64,000 bases of DNA from Timema cristinae. Lineage: Eukaryota; Arthropoda; Insecta; Phasmatodea; Timematidae. This document shows positions 1 through 12,339 of the stretch, one piece after another (the first letter of the stretch is position 1; each line of letters opens with the position of its first letter). Position numbers and translations under genes: made by a program. The stretch lies in assembly GCA_039000515.1 (NCBI GenBank), contig JBCFYV010009882.1, positions 49,391,118 through 49,455,117 on the forward strand, written 5' to 3'. The notes beneath the pieces are model-generated. The model worked only from the letters and a program-made list of their open reading frames with translations. It was not told where the DNA came from and did no database searches.

Positions 1-59
<59 letters not shown>
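1..59. repeat. (TAA)n microsatellite at window edge
   Basis: About 20 uninterrupted TAA units. In this window such tracts usually form the 3' tail of a tRNA-derived SINE, so this may be the end of a SINE whose body lies before base 1. That is inference, because no body is visible. Confidence 0.9.
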
Positions 60-879
60 GTTTGTTTAAAAGTGACTTTAGATACGTCATATGGTTGTTG
101 GTGGATGATGGAACCCAGTCAATAATTTGTTTAAAGGGGATTGTAGAGAATGGAGACACGTCATTGCATTCATACTGTATTAGGAGATCTCTTAATCTCT
201 CAAACAGGATAAACCCAAGAGAGGGAATTTGGAAATGTATTTTGGAGTGTGTTTCCAATTGACTCGTTGAGAGAGTGTGTGCAATTCAGGCTCAAGTTGC
301 CCAATTAGAGAATTGACGTTGGTTTATTTTTTCTTTACAAACGCATGTTTTATGTAGGGGTGAAACATAATTCAAAGGAACACGTGTGACCATGAGGTAA
401 CAAAAACCATCAATATAAATCAAAAACACATGTTTATATTTTATTACTTTTCTTTATTAAAATAGGATATTTCTGTAACAGTGTTATGATATTTATAAAA
501 CGTTATACTTAAAAGCTTAATTTATTCACACACTTTAAAAAGTAAAAACTCAAATAAATTGCACTACTTTGGTTATTTATATTCTTTTATTACTTGGTTC
601 TTTATCTAATCATTGTGAGATGTTTGGTTTATCTATATTCTCAAATCTCTTATAGATTCTGAGGAACTTATGGTCAATTAAACTCATATTAATTTGAATT
701 TAAGATTGATTTGATTATATATCGAGTTTGGATTGATTCACTTAAACTCATTTATAACGTGAATATTATCATATCTTAAAATACGAGCTATAATAGGTGT
801 ATGTAAATAAAATGAGAAAGACAACATTACATAAGGGATCCTTTATTTTCTAGTGCTATTAACAAAGATGGAATCATGT
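60..879. other. AT-rich intronic DNA, nothing recognised
   Basis: Inferred first intron of the Tbx2/3 gene (minus strand). I see no exon, RNA gene or recognisable repeat here. Confidence 0.5.
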
Positions 880-1071
880 CTCCAAAGTCAAAATCAAGCA
901 TGCTGACCACTCATCTAGCTCTCCCTGCCTCCAAAATCATAATCAAGCATACTGATCTCTCCTCTAGCGCTACCTACCTCCAAAGTCAGAATCAAACATA
1001 CTGACTACTCACCTAACCGTTCCTGCCTCCAAAGTCCGAATCAAGCATGCTGACAACTCAAGCATCCCTGA
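880..1071. repeat. 49-bp minisatellite, about 4 copies
   Basis: Units beginning CTCCAAAGTC start at 880, 929, 978 and 1027, so the period is exactly 49 bp. Each unit continues with ATCAAGCATGCTGAC and a variable pyrimidine-rich part. The copies differ by point changes but keep the same length. It lies in the inferred first intron. Confidence 0.9.
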
Positions 1072-1714
1072 CGTTTTTTTTTTTAAGTAAATGCGATATT
1101 ATGGACGGTGTATGCTTTGAACTATTTGGAACATCTGGGAGGAAACAATATGGGAGCCAAATTAATAGTATATATACATTTTATAATATTCTTATTTGGG
1201 ACATATTAATGTAATCACTGCTTTTACATTTATTATAGGTATAACTGGGTTATTGACAACGTTATAACACCATTAGTGAACTCCTAAATGCGTATTCTTC
1301 CTCTTCTTTTTCCCCTTAACAATTCTAAGTCTGTGGTTAGATCTACAATATGATCACCGTTGTTATATTGAGAGCGCAAGTCTTGGAGGCCCTGGTTTGA
1401 TTAGATGTGGTGCTGATTAATGTAGAGTGGATGATCCCAATGTAAATAGAATATATAGGTAGTGCCATTTGGGAGAATTTGTTGATGTCATTGCTACGTC
1501 AGCCACGATACTACGTCACCCAGTACACAGCAAATAGTATGTCGTGCGGTCCATGTTTTTCAGACAGTCCTTTCATTTATATTTATGATTATTTATTTGT
1601 TTGTGTTTTCCTGGTAGTGGTTTTTTTGTGTATAGTTATTTACTTTATTATGTTTACCACTCAAGTATCTATTTTAATATGCTAATATAAAATACAGCAG
1701 GAATGTTCTAGTTA
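1072..1714. other. AT-rich intronic DNA, nothing recognised
   Basis: Apart from a short T-run near 1075 and a few chance ORFs, I see no structure here. Confidence 0.4.
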
Positions 1715-1993
1715 TTATTATTATTAGCACCGCGTCTTACTACCCGTTCGTGTTATACGCACTTACGCTAATGTGTAATGGTAGGGTGATTTTGAGATGA
1801 AATGAAGGACCTACAGTTTAACGTGGAATCCGAACCACGATGGAGGCCTGGCATTCCTCACATTCACAAGATGTCTTGTCAGAGGTGAAGGAAGGGTTTG
1901 GAAATCAGATAAATCTTTGCCGTGACCGAGGATTGAACCCCGGCCGCCAGCATAGAAGTCTGACAACTTACCCCTAGACCACCAGGTCACCTT
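1715..1993 (-). mobile_element. SINE-1 copy (tRNA-headed), full length
   Basis: Read on the minus strand it begins GGTGACCTGGTGGTCTAGGG, containing a pol III box A (TGGTCTAGGGG). A box B (GGTTCAATCC) follows. It ends in the shared tail (TAACACGAACGGGTAGTAAGACGCGGTGCTAA) and a (TAA)n tract, so head and tail are both present. A 13-bp target-site duplication AATGTTCTAGTTA flanks it at 1702-1714 and 1994-2006, showing target-primed insertion. It belongs to the short subfamily, which lacks 13 bp in the body. Confidence 0.9.
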
Positions 1994-2144
1994 AATGTTC
2001 TAGTTAATGGTTCAATAGTAGTAACTATAATACTAAATATATGTGTGAATGCTAACTATATGTAAGTATTGTTCTTATTAAGCTGTTTATTATTTATAAT
2101 AGTTTTTCTTTTATATAATATAATATATAGGATACAAGTAATGG

Positions 2145-2285
2145 CTGAACAATCAGACCTTTAGACTTTTTGTTAATTTATTTGCGTACGTTAGGCACGT
2201 AAATCTACAAGTCATTGTTGAACAATCAGACTTTTAGGCTTTTTGCTAAGTTATGTATGTGCACACGATCTTCAATTTTAATCAC
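2145..2285. repeat. Diverged 73-bp tandem duplication
   Basis: The motif GAACAATCAGAC begins at 2147 and again at 2220. The sequence after each copy stays similar for about 50 bp (ctttttgytaa, then a pyrimidine/purine mix). It looks like an old two-copy tandem duplication. Confidence 0.6.
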
Positions 2286-2289
2286 ATGT

Positions 2290-4159
2290 GTTTTCAAACA
2301 GGCATACAAAATACCTAGCTTTGCTGTTCCACTCTGTGTAAATAATCAACGAAACTGCAAGGGTAATAATATATCTTTTACTCCTTTCTTAAGGATCCAG
2401 AAATTTTCTGTACATGGGTGCTCAAATGTAAAAGGAAAGACACAATTAATACAAATTTTTCTCGAATATGTTCCATTCATTTTGCCAATAGTACCGATAT
2501 TTCTGGTGCTAAATTGAAAGTTAACTAAAATAATAAATACTTAAAACAAATTGAATGTTGCCAGTGCTAATACAATAGTCCCAACACGTAAGTATAATTT
2601 TAAATAGTTTAATAATTTTTTAGTGTAATTTATTCAGTTTTTCTCATTTATTGGTGTGGATTTTAAATATGTACTATTATGTTTAATGTTCCCAAACGTG
2701 ATATTATAATATCTAACAATAATTATTTAGAAAGGACTTAATTTGTCTTCCATAAAACTTTTTGAATGCTAAGCTATGTCCTCACGTGTCATTTTCCGTG
2801 ATTCACTGAAGATTAATACAAAATAAACATCAGAACAATCCTTTCATTAGACCGAATTATTTCATGCTTTGTCAGAGCTATTGTTAACTGACGGGTGCTC
2901 ATTAAAAATGTCTTAAGGATGACGAAATAATATTTCGAGGAGCTACTTTGTGGTGGCAACCAAAATTACCACTACATCACCAAGATAATACATAATGAAC
3001 GAAACCCGTTTAATATGACAATGAATAAAACTTATTTGAATTAAATTCTAAAGTTGACCACCGATGCTTGCGCGTGTGTACACACCGAGCGATATTCCCT
3101 ACTAGAGGTGGGAGACAAAACACTGACACCTTTCTTTGCTCTTTTGCCGCCAGATACTTGGGGGATGTTCTCTGTGTATCCAGACACACGAAAAAAATCA
3201 GCGGGAAACATCGGTGGATTTTATTTGGCAATTATCGTCCAGTGTGTACTAGACTTAGGTAGGTTGTAGGCTACAGTTTGAACCAGGCGTCCCATCTTGG
3301 TGTGGTAACCTTGAGTACTCATTGGAAAATAGTGGTTAATGAGACAAGTGAAGTCATTTTACAATATATATATATATATATTTATTTTATAGTGAAAAAC
3401 ATTTTGTATTAGGCCCAATTTGAGAAATTGAGAAAATCACACTTCAATGCGATTTCTTGTTTGAACTTAATCATTTATCTAATATCTTGGCTACCCACTT
3501 CAGTGATATAAAATACCAGTGTTACGGGTAGGCTACTGAGGTGTTATTTCTCTAATTGGTTTTTAACTCTCCTTCCACGCAAATGCAGGTATATTTTTAT
3601 CTTTCTTATCTCCACCACATTGGCGTATAGCTCGAACGCCTGGTTATAGCTGTATTACCTCTTAAGCTACGCGGTATCCATGGGATGAAACGGGCTCTTG
3701 AAAGACGAGCTGAAGTATCAGAAAGAGTGATGCAATGATGAGTGAACAATATTTCGGACATTGTAAACAATTCTATGTTGTCAATTACTTTCCATGACAC
3801 ATATTCCTTAAGAGAAACTTCACAAAGTGTTCACTGTTTTTTTTTTTTAACACTTAAGGCTAGACAAATATAAAACGTTTTTGTCATTGGTCATTGTAAA
3901 GTTATTCTTGGAGAAATCTATTTTATCCTAGGAACAAATTGTTTACTGAACAATTTCACATTCATCTTGATTCGCTTTAATCTAATCAAATATGACGTAA
4001 TAAATAACATGTTTATTAATTGTTAAACGGATTGGTTTGAAAACCCTGATATACTTACAGAAATGCACATTCTACTTTAATTAGTCAAGTACAAAGCACA
4101 AGTATGCTAGCACGATTACTAAAATGTAGCAAATCATTTATTGATTGTTTGATGAGTGT
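2290..4159. other. Intronic DNA with one (TA)n tract
   Basis: No gene is recognised. A (TA)n tract lies at about 3363-3382. A 9-bp inverted pair, CCACCGATG at 3058-3066 and CATCGGTGG at 3209-3217, bounds a slightly GC-richer stretch. This could be chance or the remains of a small transposon. Confidence 0.4.
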
Positions 4160-4533
4160 TCAATAAAAGGGTCGGTCCTTACGCGCTTCCCATCCATCCG
4201 GAGCTGGACGTGTATTCAGCCCTTCAGGTGGTCCGCATCATCTGGGAGAAAGAACATGTACTAGAGATGTTCAGAAGTTCCCTGGTGCTTTCCCAACTGA
4301 AATTCTACGAATGAGTGATAAAGAGCCTACCAATTCTGCCAGGACAGGTATTTTAATATACCTTCCAGGGATCTTCTACATTCCACAATCGACACGAGAC
4401 CCGCGGCTTTACCCTTCCGAAGGAAGTTGTGCTACCATGTTTTATAGAACAAACCGTTATCCTTGACTGGGTTTGAACCCACAAATATTGGGTCCTGAAG
4501 TGAGAACTCAACCTCAAGACCACTGAGTTGAAC
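4160..4533 (-). mobile_element. SINE-5 copy with conserved-looking central core
   Basis: Read on the minus strand, a tRNA-like head (box B-like GGGTTCAAACCC) is followed by a core with GTAGCACAACTTCCTTCGGA, then GGGTAAAGCC, and GATCCCTGG after it. The same core, in the same order, occurs at 49752-49825. The core resembles the conserved central domains known from several animal SINE superfamilies, but I cannot assign which one by eye. Confidence 0.65.
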
Positions 4534-6217
4534 TAATTATTTATTAGAAATAATAAAAATAATTCAGAATTTTTATATGAGGCTTATTTTTAGTTTTGAT
4601 GCAAGTCCGTATTTTCACTCAAGAAGATAGCTTAAACCAACTCTTAAGCTATGAAGAGCTTACTTAAGTCAAGACCCGAATAAAATAAATAGTCTATGTA
4701 GTAAATATAATTTATATTTGAAGTTAAACTTAAATTGATATTCTTACAATTTGAATATCTTAGAACCATTTTAAGTTTGGTTTGTTATTACATATGAAGT
4801 TATTTTACCATATTTAAGAATGAGCTAAGTTGATTTTCCTAAGGTGTTATTAGATCCAGAAACAAAATTTGGATAAGAAAATGCCCAGAAATTTTCCAGT
4901 TTAAATTTACCTTAAAAATCATAGGTTTCTTCTTAATAAAACCTGATTGTGTAACATAAAACAAAAAACCATGCGAAGATAATTAACTTTTGAAAATTAT
5001 TTAAAAGGGCCTATTATTTGAATGAGTGTTGAGTTACTAATTATTGATATCAAGTCTTCTTTATCATTACAACGTATCATTTTGTATGACGTGGGACTCA
5101 AATTGCAGTTTGGTACGAATGACTGGGAGGTCATCGAGATTAAAATCGTGGACGAAAAACTTTTTTCACCATCCTCTTTAAGGTGGGCTCATTTAATTAA
5201 GGTATTAATATATTTTGTATTAAACATATAAATAAAAACACTTAACCTCAAAGAAACGCTTTAGCTACCAAATGAACAATAGAATTTACAAGAGATTTTG
5301 TAGCTCAGTAGCAAATCAAACTTCTAAGCAAATATTTCAATAATTGTCGGTATTCAACTTCCCTGTACGATACTGTAAGGCAGAGTTGGCAGCATATTTT
5401 TCACTTTATCCCTAATTGTAACGAATGAGAAGTGAGATTCCCCACACCATATAAACATTGAGAAATAAGGTCTGTAAATAGAACATTTAAAACAACACAC
5501 ATTTTGAACAAGTTTATTTAATGCATGTTGATTTTGACTAATCAGTCAGCCTCAGAAGATTTAAGAACTTTTTTTCTAATTTAAAATGCAAGACAACTTA
5601 ATGCAAAATTTGACAAGTCTTACAAGTTGCAGAAACATTTTCTGTACATCTTAAATCAATGCACATCTAAACTCACCATCCAAATGGATATAAAAAATTT
5701 GAGAATTGTATTTTGACTTGGAGAATGGGATTTTAGAGAATGTCGATTCACTCTCGCAATTGACTAGACTTTCGTTTATGGGAAAATTAGGGTTAAAATC
5801 CTGGTCTGGCGGAATGAGTGTATTTTATCATAAAGGATTTTTCCGTCATCCTCCTCATAAATGCTGGTACATTTCCACTTAATTAAATCTTTCTCATCCC
5901 TAACACATTAGTGTAATCAGTAGATATGAGTTTAACCTGAACGGTATTGTAAGATGAGGTGATTAAAAATCAATTTAAAAAAATATTGGTATTGTTTATC
6001 CTGCGTGTGTAAGTATGTACCTATAGTTACGGACGTATTTAATCGGCAATCTTACTCTCTAAGCTACGAGGGTGGACAGTAGGGAACACATTCAATGGAG
6101 GGTGGAACTGTTTGATAGTGACTGTTTCATGGCATTCAATTGTAAAACACAACTAGGGATCTAATTACTGAAATTAATAATAAAAAGTTAAATATTCAGT
6201 TAATTCTTGTATTCCAA
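4534..6217. other. AT-rich intronic DNA, nothing recognised
   Basis: No coding or repeat structure was recognised in this stretch. Confidence 0.4.
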
Positions 6218-6370
6218 CTGATCTAGTGGTATAGTGATCACAGCTTCTGGTTGCTGAACTAGAGATCCCGTGATTGATTTCCTGATGGTATCGGAGGATT
6301 TTTCTCAAAATAAAAATGATCCACATGATCATCAGAATTTGGTTAATTAAGGGCTCCAATGAAAGTACGT
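6218..6370 (+). mobile_element. tRNA-like SINE head remnant
   Basis: CTAGTGGTATAGTGATC resembles a tRNA D-arm with box A, and GTGATTGATTTCC about 35 bp later resembles a degenerate box B. No tail is recognised. It could be a diverged SINE or a tRNA pseudogene. Confidence 0.35.
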
Positions 6371-6486
6371 AAGACTAGTACATCCAGGCGTCTTCTAGTC
6401 AACGGTACATTATTAGGCCTACTGGCTAATCTTTCCTCTAACTGAGCTAAAGATTGATGTAGCGTAGACCCGCCATTACTATAACT

Positions 6487-6661
6487 ATAAAAATAATAAT
6501 ATAATTATAATTATAATTATATTATTACTATTATTAATATAATTATAATTATTATTATATTATTACTATTATTAATATAATAATAATTATTATATTATTA
6601 GTATTATGATTATTATTATTATGATTATTATATTATTATTATTATTAATATTATAATAGTA
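6487..6661. repeat. Compound ATT/TAA/TATAAT microsatellite
   Basis: About 175 bp made almost only of A and T in interleaved ATT, TAA and ATAATT motifs, with several self-complementary stretches. Confidence 0.85.
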
Positions 6662-7530
6662 TTCTGGCCAGGGCCTCTAAGAGGGGTTTTATCAGGGGGT
6701 TCAAAGTTTCTTTTGGGCCTCCATCCCTTAAGTAATTAATACTATCTAAAAAAATAAAAAAAATATGACAAAATGATATTTAATTTATAATTTTATATCT
6801 AAAAAAAGATAAAGACAATAAAACCAAAACAATTTTACCTCTACTAATAATTTAGTATTATTACTAGTAGACTAGTATTACTACTAGTGGAAATATGATT
6901 GATAATCTTCAATCTATGCAAACATTTTCTGAGATACCAGAAAACTCCCAGGCCCTGTTAGGATGTACCCCTTACATCCCCCTCCCATAGATTCTGATAT
7001 TGGCCATTAACTTACTGGTTTTTTGGCATGTTAACGAATGCTTAGAGAGAAAATAATGTTGTCAATATTCTTTTCCTCTTTCCTACCAAGCAAGTGCAAG
7101 TGTATTTCCTTTAAATTGGCTTCATCATATTATCTTGGGTTAAATCATAGGCGTGTATATCACAGTTTATTAGGGTTTGTATAATACGGAAAGCCTCCTT
7201 CTGGATTAAGGGCGCTCAAAGCTATAGATTTGGTTTAGCTAGGTGATGGAGTGGCTATAGGAGTGTGGAGGGGGGGGGGGCAAAATTGTCAGGGTCAGGG
7301 AGTAAGCAGTACATTTTTAGTAATAAATTATATAATTTGTTTTTTTCAAACAAAATCAAATCAAGCTTAAATTAGCTTATACGTTACTTTGAATCTAAAA
7401 CTAAAATTTATTTTAAAATTACAAACTTAACAAATGAAAAGTCTAGCAGTAGGCGGGGGAAAGCCCAATGGTGCTTCCATCTTTTAGACATTCTATGGAG
7501 ATATCTGTAGTGATTATGTTATAATATGTC
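6662..7530. other. Intronic DNA with G- and C-run patches
   Basis: Patches such as 6666-6715 and 6945-6990 are richer in G and C than the surroundings, and a G10 run lies near 7269-7279. Both patches include a GGCCTC/CAGGCCC-like word and may be ends of a decayed transposon, but I cannot define termini. Confidence 0.3.
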
Positions 7531-7816
7531 GGTGACCTGGCAGTCTAGGTGTAAGGTGTCGGACTTCTGTGCTGGGAGTCCAGGGTTCAATCCTCAGTCC
7601 CGGCACAGATTAATCTGATTGCCAAATTATTCCTTCTTCTCTGACGTGTATTAATCACAAATTGTGAATGTGTGGAATGCCAGGCCTCCACCATGGTTCG
7701 GATTCCACGTTAAGATGTAGGCCCTCTATTTCATCTCACAGTCACCCTACCATTACACATTAGCGTAAGTGCGTATAACCCGAACGGGTAGTAAGAAGTG
7801 GTGCTAATAATAATAT
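7531..7816 (+). mobile_element. SINE-1 copy, long subfamily
   Basis: It has a GGTGACCTGG head, box A region, GGTTCAATCC box B, the SINE-1 body (AATGCCAGGCCTCCACC) and the shared tail CCCGAACGGGTAGTAAGA ending in (TAA)n. It is more diverged than the copies at 8184 and 56192, with a damaged box A and body substitutions. No clean TSD is seen. Confidence 0.88.
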
Positions 7817-8183
7817 ATTATGTCTTTGAATTATTAAAATTAAAACTGAAACATCTTTTTTTAGAGTCTTTATGAAGTTTAAAATATAAAGGCCATTTTC
7901 TTGAAAAAAATGTGCAATTTGTTATTCCCCGACTTGTAACTGTATTTTTCAAATGAGTTAGATAAAAAGCTAACCGAAGTTAGCCAAAACTGATAGTTTT
8001 GATCATTCTGTATTATTAAATTTAGTGTGTATTGTGTAATACATAGATAATGTACTTTAAATCTCGAGATCTCAAAATGCGATTAAATTAAAATGCAAAG
8101 ACAGTATTTGTTTTAGACATTAAGGTATGCTTAAGCAGACATGCCATACATAGTACGCAAACCTATAGGTTGATTATAGAAAA

Positions 8184-8463
8184 GGTGACCTGGTGGTCTA
8201 GGGGTAAGGTGTCAGACTTCTGTGCTGGCGGCCGGGGTTCAATCCTCGGTCCCGGCACAGATTTATCTGATTACCAAACCCTTCCTACACCTCTGACAAG
8301 ACATCTTGTGAATGTGGGGAATGCCAGGCCTCCACCGTGGTTCGGATTCCACGTTAAACTGTAGGTCCTTCATTTCATCTCACAATCACCCTACCATTAC
8401 ACATTAGCGTAAGTGCGTATAACCCGAACGGGTAGTAAGACGCGGTGCTAATAATAATAATAA
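8184..8463 (+). mobile_element. SINE-1 copy, full length with 12-bp TSD
   Basis: A clean copy: box A TGGTCTAGGGG, box B GGTTCAATCC, body, shared tail and (TAA)n. The TSD TGATTATAGAAA is at 8171-8182 and 8464-8475. It belongs to the short subfamily. The near-consensus sequence and intact TSD suggest a fairly recent insertion. Confidence 0.92.
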
Positions 8464-8502
8464 TGATTATAGAAAGCTAAGCTTTAATATATATTATTTG
8501 TG

Positions 8503-9119
8503 AATCGCGTCTTACTAACCGTCTAAGCCAGGGTCAGCAACTGGTCGATCGTGATCGATGGGTCAATCTCACGGACATTTTAAATCATTCACGTATAGAA
8601 ACTTTAACGCCGTTAAAAGTCGATCTTTATAGTCTCCCTAAACTTACAAATTAATGTATAAATAACTTTCAAATAAAATTTGAGTGTGACCAAAATAACC
8701 TTGATCGGCCATAATAGCTCTAATACTATAAGAAAATCAAATAGTTGAACACGAAAATGTAGCCACATTTTATTTATTCTATAAATTATCTTCTAGAAAG
8801 TTTGGTACACAAGCGATGGAGGAAAAATTGTCATCAACGATCATATATGATGTATGGATAAAAAAATAAATTAAAAACAGAATGAATAAACGATGGGTGA
8901 TCGCGGGACATTTGATAAATTTATGAGTCGATCGTGGCCCAAAAAAATATTTCTGATCCCTGATCTAAGCAATACGAACAGCCACATTAATAGGATAGAG
9001 AAAAATAAGGGGAATACAACTTCAGTGCACCCTCCTGGATTTGAATACCGGCCTACACATCACCGGCAAACCTGACTAAATGAGGTTGAAGCTTTAGCCC
9101 ATATACCCATCGATGCGAG
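8503..9119 (-). mobile_element. Diverged SINE-2-like copy split by a hAT element
   Basis: The left part (8503-8523) reads CGCGTCTTACTAACCG, the shared SINE tail in minus orientation. The right part (about 8971-9119) resembles the inverted SINE-2 head, with a box B-like GGATTTGAATACC and a final CCATCGATG. The hAT element at 8529-8962 lies between them. The body is short, so a deletion is likely as well. Confidence 0.5.
8529..8962. mobile_element. Non-autonomous hAT-type DNA transposon, 434 bp
   Basis: The termini are CAGGGTCAGCAAC on the left and, on the reverse strand from the right, CAGGGATCAGAAA. Both match the CAGGG-TCAG ends typical of many hAT elements. The flanks GTCTAAGC (8521-8528) and ATCTAAGC (8963-8970) form an 8-bp duplication with one mismatch, the TSD length of hAT. 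GATCGATC-rich subterminal DNA occurs at both ends. There is no transposase ORF, so it is a MITE-like deletion derivative. Confidence 0.85.
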
Positions 9120-9211
9120 TTTGATTTTGATATAATTTTCTACTAATCAGTACTAATAAAAAGTGTTAGAGTTACAAAATAGGTAAATAGGCCTAAATAA
9201 AAATATACACC

Positions 9212-9464
9212 TTATTATAGCACCATATCTTACTACCTCTTCGGGTTATACGCATATAAAATAATTACGCTAATTGTTAAGGATTAATAAGGTTGACCCT
9301 AGAGAAATGTAGCCATATTTGCATAGAAGTAGAGTGGAAAAACCATTTTGGAAAAGCCACCCTCTCTGCATCCAATCAGGATCCGAATCCGGATCTCCCC
9401 GTCATCATCAGTCCAGTCTATTGTGAGAGTGACGCCTTAAACCATTCTAGCACTGAAGTGGGTG
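9212..9464 (-). mobile_element. SINE-2 copy
   Basis: On the minus strand it has a CACTTCAGTGCTAGAATGG head, a TTTAAGGCGTCACTC box A region, box B GGATTCGGATCC, a body with CCACTCTACTTCTATGCAAAT, and then the shared tail GGGTTATACGC/TACTACC inverted. It ends in a TTATTA tract. Substitutions throughout suggest an older copy. Confidence 0.82.
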
Positions 9465-12000
9465 AAAATTAAATACAAATTTTGATTTATACATAAACAT
9501 ATTATATGGATGTATATATTTACAATAACTAAAAACTAAGAGAATCACATTTTATCCACACGTTTGACAATAATTGTTTGTCAAAGCTAAAATAAAAACC
9601 ATCTCAAAACTCTAATTTATCAAATGCAACACCTTTCACCAAATTCAGTTTATTTCTAAGCTTATGAACTTAGTATGTGTCAATCAAAACGGGAACTCTT
9701 TGTGGAATTGAGATGGTGGCCGGCGCTGAAGACATGATTCTACCGCTGGATCAAGCCTCACTTGCCGACATCTGATTCTTTACCTCTCCGCTCAACGCTT
9801 TGTCTTTGTTCGGAGTTAGATATTACACTGATACAGGTAGTATATAACGTTGGGGTCGAAACTCCTGAAAGTTGAGGATTTTTTAATTTATTTTTGCAAT
9901 GTAGCAAACATAAATTAATACCCATATTTTGTTCTTGTGAAACTATCTATATAAAATCCCGATAACTGACATGCTCTTTCTGTTGCATCGGTCTGTAAGG
10001 AGACATGTTAGTATTATGCTGTTTTTTAGAATAGATACGAACTCAAAAGAAGAACTAGATATTTTATTTATAAAAATATATATTGACCGTTATAATATAA
10101 TTTTTTCATACTTACATTTTACCAAATTTTGTGTATAACCATATTATTATTTATATATAAAGTGTGTGTTTATGTGTATCCTTATTTTATATTCTATTAA
10201 GTGATCATAGGGACTAGGTAATTAAAAATAAACTACGATATGTCATATAAACAACAATGTAAACGCTTTATCAAAGTATAAATTCACGTTCTACAATATA
10301 ATAAGAGATACATTAATTTTCTTCGATATATTCAAATATAACTACAAACCAAAGGGTTCGCTATGATGAACACATGATACCCTCTATCCGAAAGTGTTGG
10401 CACAATATTTGCTAACAAACGGCAGCCGCTCGGTCGGTATCGCCCGATTGCGGGCTGACGCTATGGAATTGTTTTTTAGTTTTTACTATAACATTATTTT
10501 TAAGCTTCATCTCATTTGTAAAGAAAGATAAGTTTATAAATTTTCAATTTTGTTATAATAACTAATGTAATTTAAATAATAAAAGACCAAAAACTAAATA
10601 TTCTCTATACTAGAATAGAAGCAAGTATTAGACAAGTTTTTTTTTTTTCGAAATCAAATTTAAACCTTTTGGGTCAAGTATTTCATATTGGAGTAATGAT
10701 TTTCGAACTAAGCTATATATACTCGTATATTTGTTGCCAAAATAATTATAATCTTTATTTAAACATTTCAAAATGTAGCTATATCAAAAAGCCCTTTTCT
10801 AATTTTTGGATTATACCTTCTATACGAATTTTCAGGATAGTAGAACAAGTGATTTAGTCTTACAAACATAAACCTCTAAATTAAAAATGCAATTTATTTC
10901 CATTTGGTTTGGACCTTGATTGATTTGATTTTAATAAAACATTCTTTAAAGAGTTTTCATAGTTTACTTCAAGAGCTTTAGAGAATTTAGCAGAGAAATT
11001 TAATTTTTTGTCGTTAAAATATTAATCTATTTCAATTTTGTTTATTTTAAGAGTAATTTAAAACATACAAATGGTAAAACAACTGAATACAAATTAAGTA
11101 AGCTTGGATACAGTTTGCTAAACATCTTTAGGAAAGTCAAATTCTACACCCAGGAATATGTTTACACTCAAGATTATTACACCTTTCTGGGAAACATATG
11201 TGCCTTTCTCAATAAAGGCTATATTTTGTTTGCACATATGAAATAATGAAAAGTAGCTCAATTGTCTGAAGTGAGTACAGTGCTAATTGAAAATTCTTGT
11301 ATTGAATACTACCAAATAAGTACCCTCCTTATTTACATGTGTTAAACTACCGTAATAAAAATGTATGCAATTAATCAAATATTTGTAAAAAACATTTCAC
11401 AGACACCTTTTTAAACACCTCCCGCATGACTAAACTCAAGCGAATAGATAGTAAAAGAAGAGCGTGCTAAGTCAACACACAAGGGAAAAACGAAAGTTTT
11501 TAGGCCTACGACTTGAAATAAGAGAAATATTGAAAAATATTACTAAAAAAGGGGTGGTGAACAAAAAATCGTTTAAATAGTAAGATAAAATGGATATAAA
11601 GATTAGTTTTTGGGTATTGTTTAGTTTCACACGTCTTTCAAAGCTTAAGTAGTCTATATTTGATAGAGAAGTATATTTTAATTTCAGTTTCCAACTAAAG
11701 ATAGAATAGGATAACGTAGGCCCTATGATTGAAATATATTTATAGTAAGAGCTGAGTAACTGATAGTTAACATTTCTCTGCCTTTTCAGTTGAGAAACGC
11801 ATGCTAATACTCAGTCAGTAAATTGTTGACATCTCGCCTGCTGTCCAGGAATGTAAAACTCAATATATACATAACAATAACTTTACCGGTATGGATGAGA
11901 AACGTGGTCTCTTACGTTACATGCCGATAAAAAAAAATTAGGGTGTTCGAAAACAAGTTGCTTATAAAGACAATTGGTCCAAAAAGGGATGAAGATATTG
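9465..12000. other. AT-rich intronic DNA, no gene recognised
   Basis: Two short GC-richer patches, about 9710-9830 and 10420-10465, stand out against the AT-rich background but show no coding frame. They may be regulatory DNA or old repeats. Confidence 0.4.
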
Positions 12001-12004
12001 GATA

Positions 12005-12335
12005 GTAGTGGAGGTTACATAATGATAAGTTGCATACCGTGTACCCTCAACAATACTTTTGGGATAATCAGGTGTCGTAGATTACGGTGGGACATGCAGC
12101 GTGTATGGGAGAATCTAGAACCTTGTTCAAAGTACTGAATGGTAATCCCAATGGAAAGAGACTATTAGGAAGACATAGACGCCGATGGGATGGTAAAATT
12201 AGAATAGAGCTGAAAGCGATATGGTGTAATGAGGTGGACTGGATAGAACTAGCTCAAGATATGAGTAGGTGGTATACTTTTGTAAGTACGGCCATGAACT
12301 TTCAAATTCCTAATGCAAATAATAAGTAAGTAAAT
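12005..12335 (+). pseudogene. LINE-like ORF C-terminal fragment
   Basis: The reading frame encodes a peptide with the signature GESRTLFKVLNGNPNGKRLLG, then RHRRRWDGKI, then an acidic DWIELAQDMSRW stretch. From family knowledge, the pattern GKP.GKRPLGRPRRRWEDNI...DWI.LAQDRDRW recurs at the C-terminal end of reverse-transcriptase ORFs of animal non-LTR retroelements. Only about 80 codons are present, without the reverse transcriptase domain, so this is a 5'-truncated dead copy. A related scrap lies at 51120-51275. Confidence 0.7.
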
Positions 12336-12339
12336 AATA

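Noticed and set aside
880..1071. CRISPR-like array (regular 49-bp spacing)
   Set aside because: The whole unit repeats, with no conserved-repeat/unique-spacer pattern, and the DNA is from an animal nuclear genome.
2215..2517. 100-codon plus-strand ORF
   Set aside because: It begins inside a duplicated 73-bp segment and shows no recognisable motif.
3054..3269. Overlapping ORFs on both strands at 3010-3269
   Set aside because: Three frames are open over the same DNA, which is a sign of base composition rather than coding; there is no family motif.
8184..8260. Possible functional tRNA gene (box A and box B both good)
   Set aside because: The same head recurs at many sites attached to the SINE-1 body, and no proper cloverleaf with matched acceptor stem can be drawn by eye.
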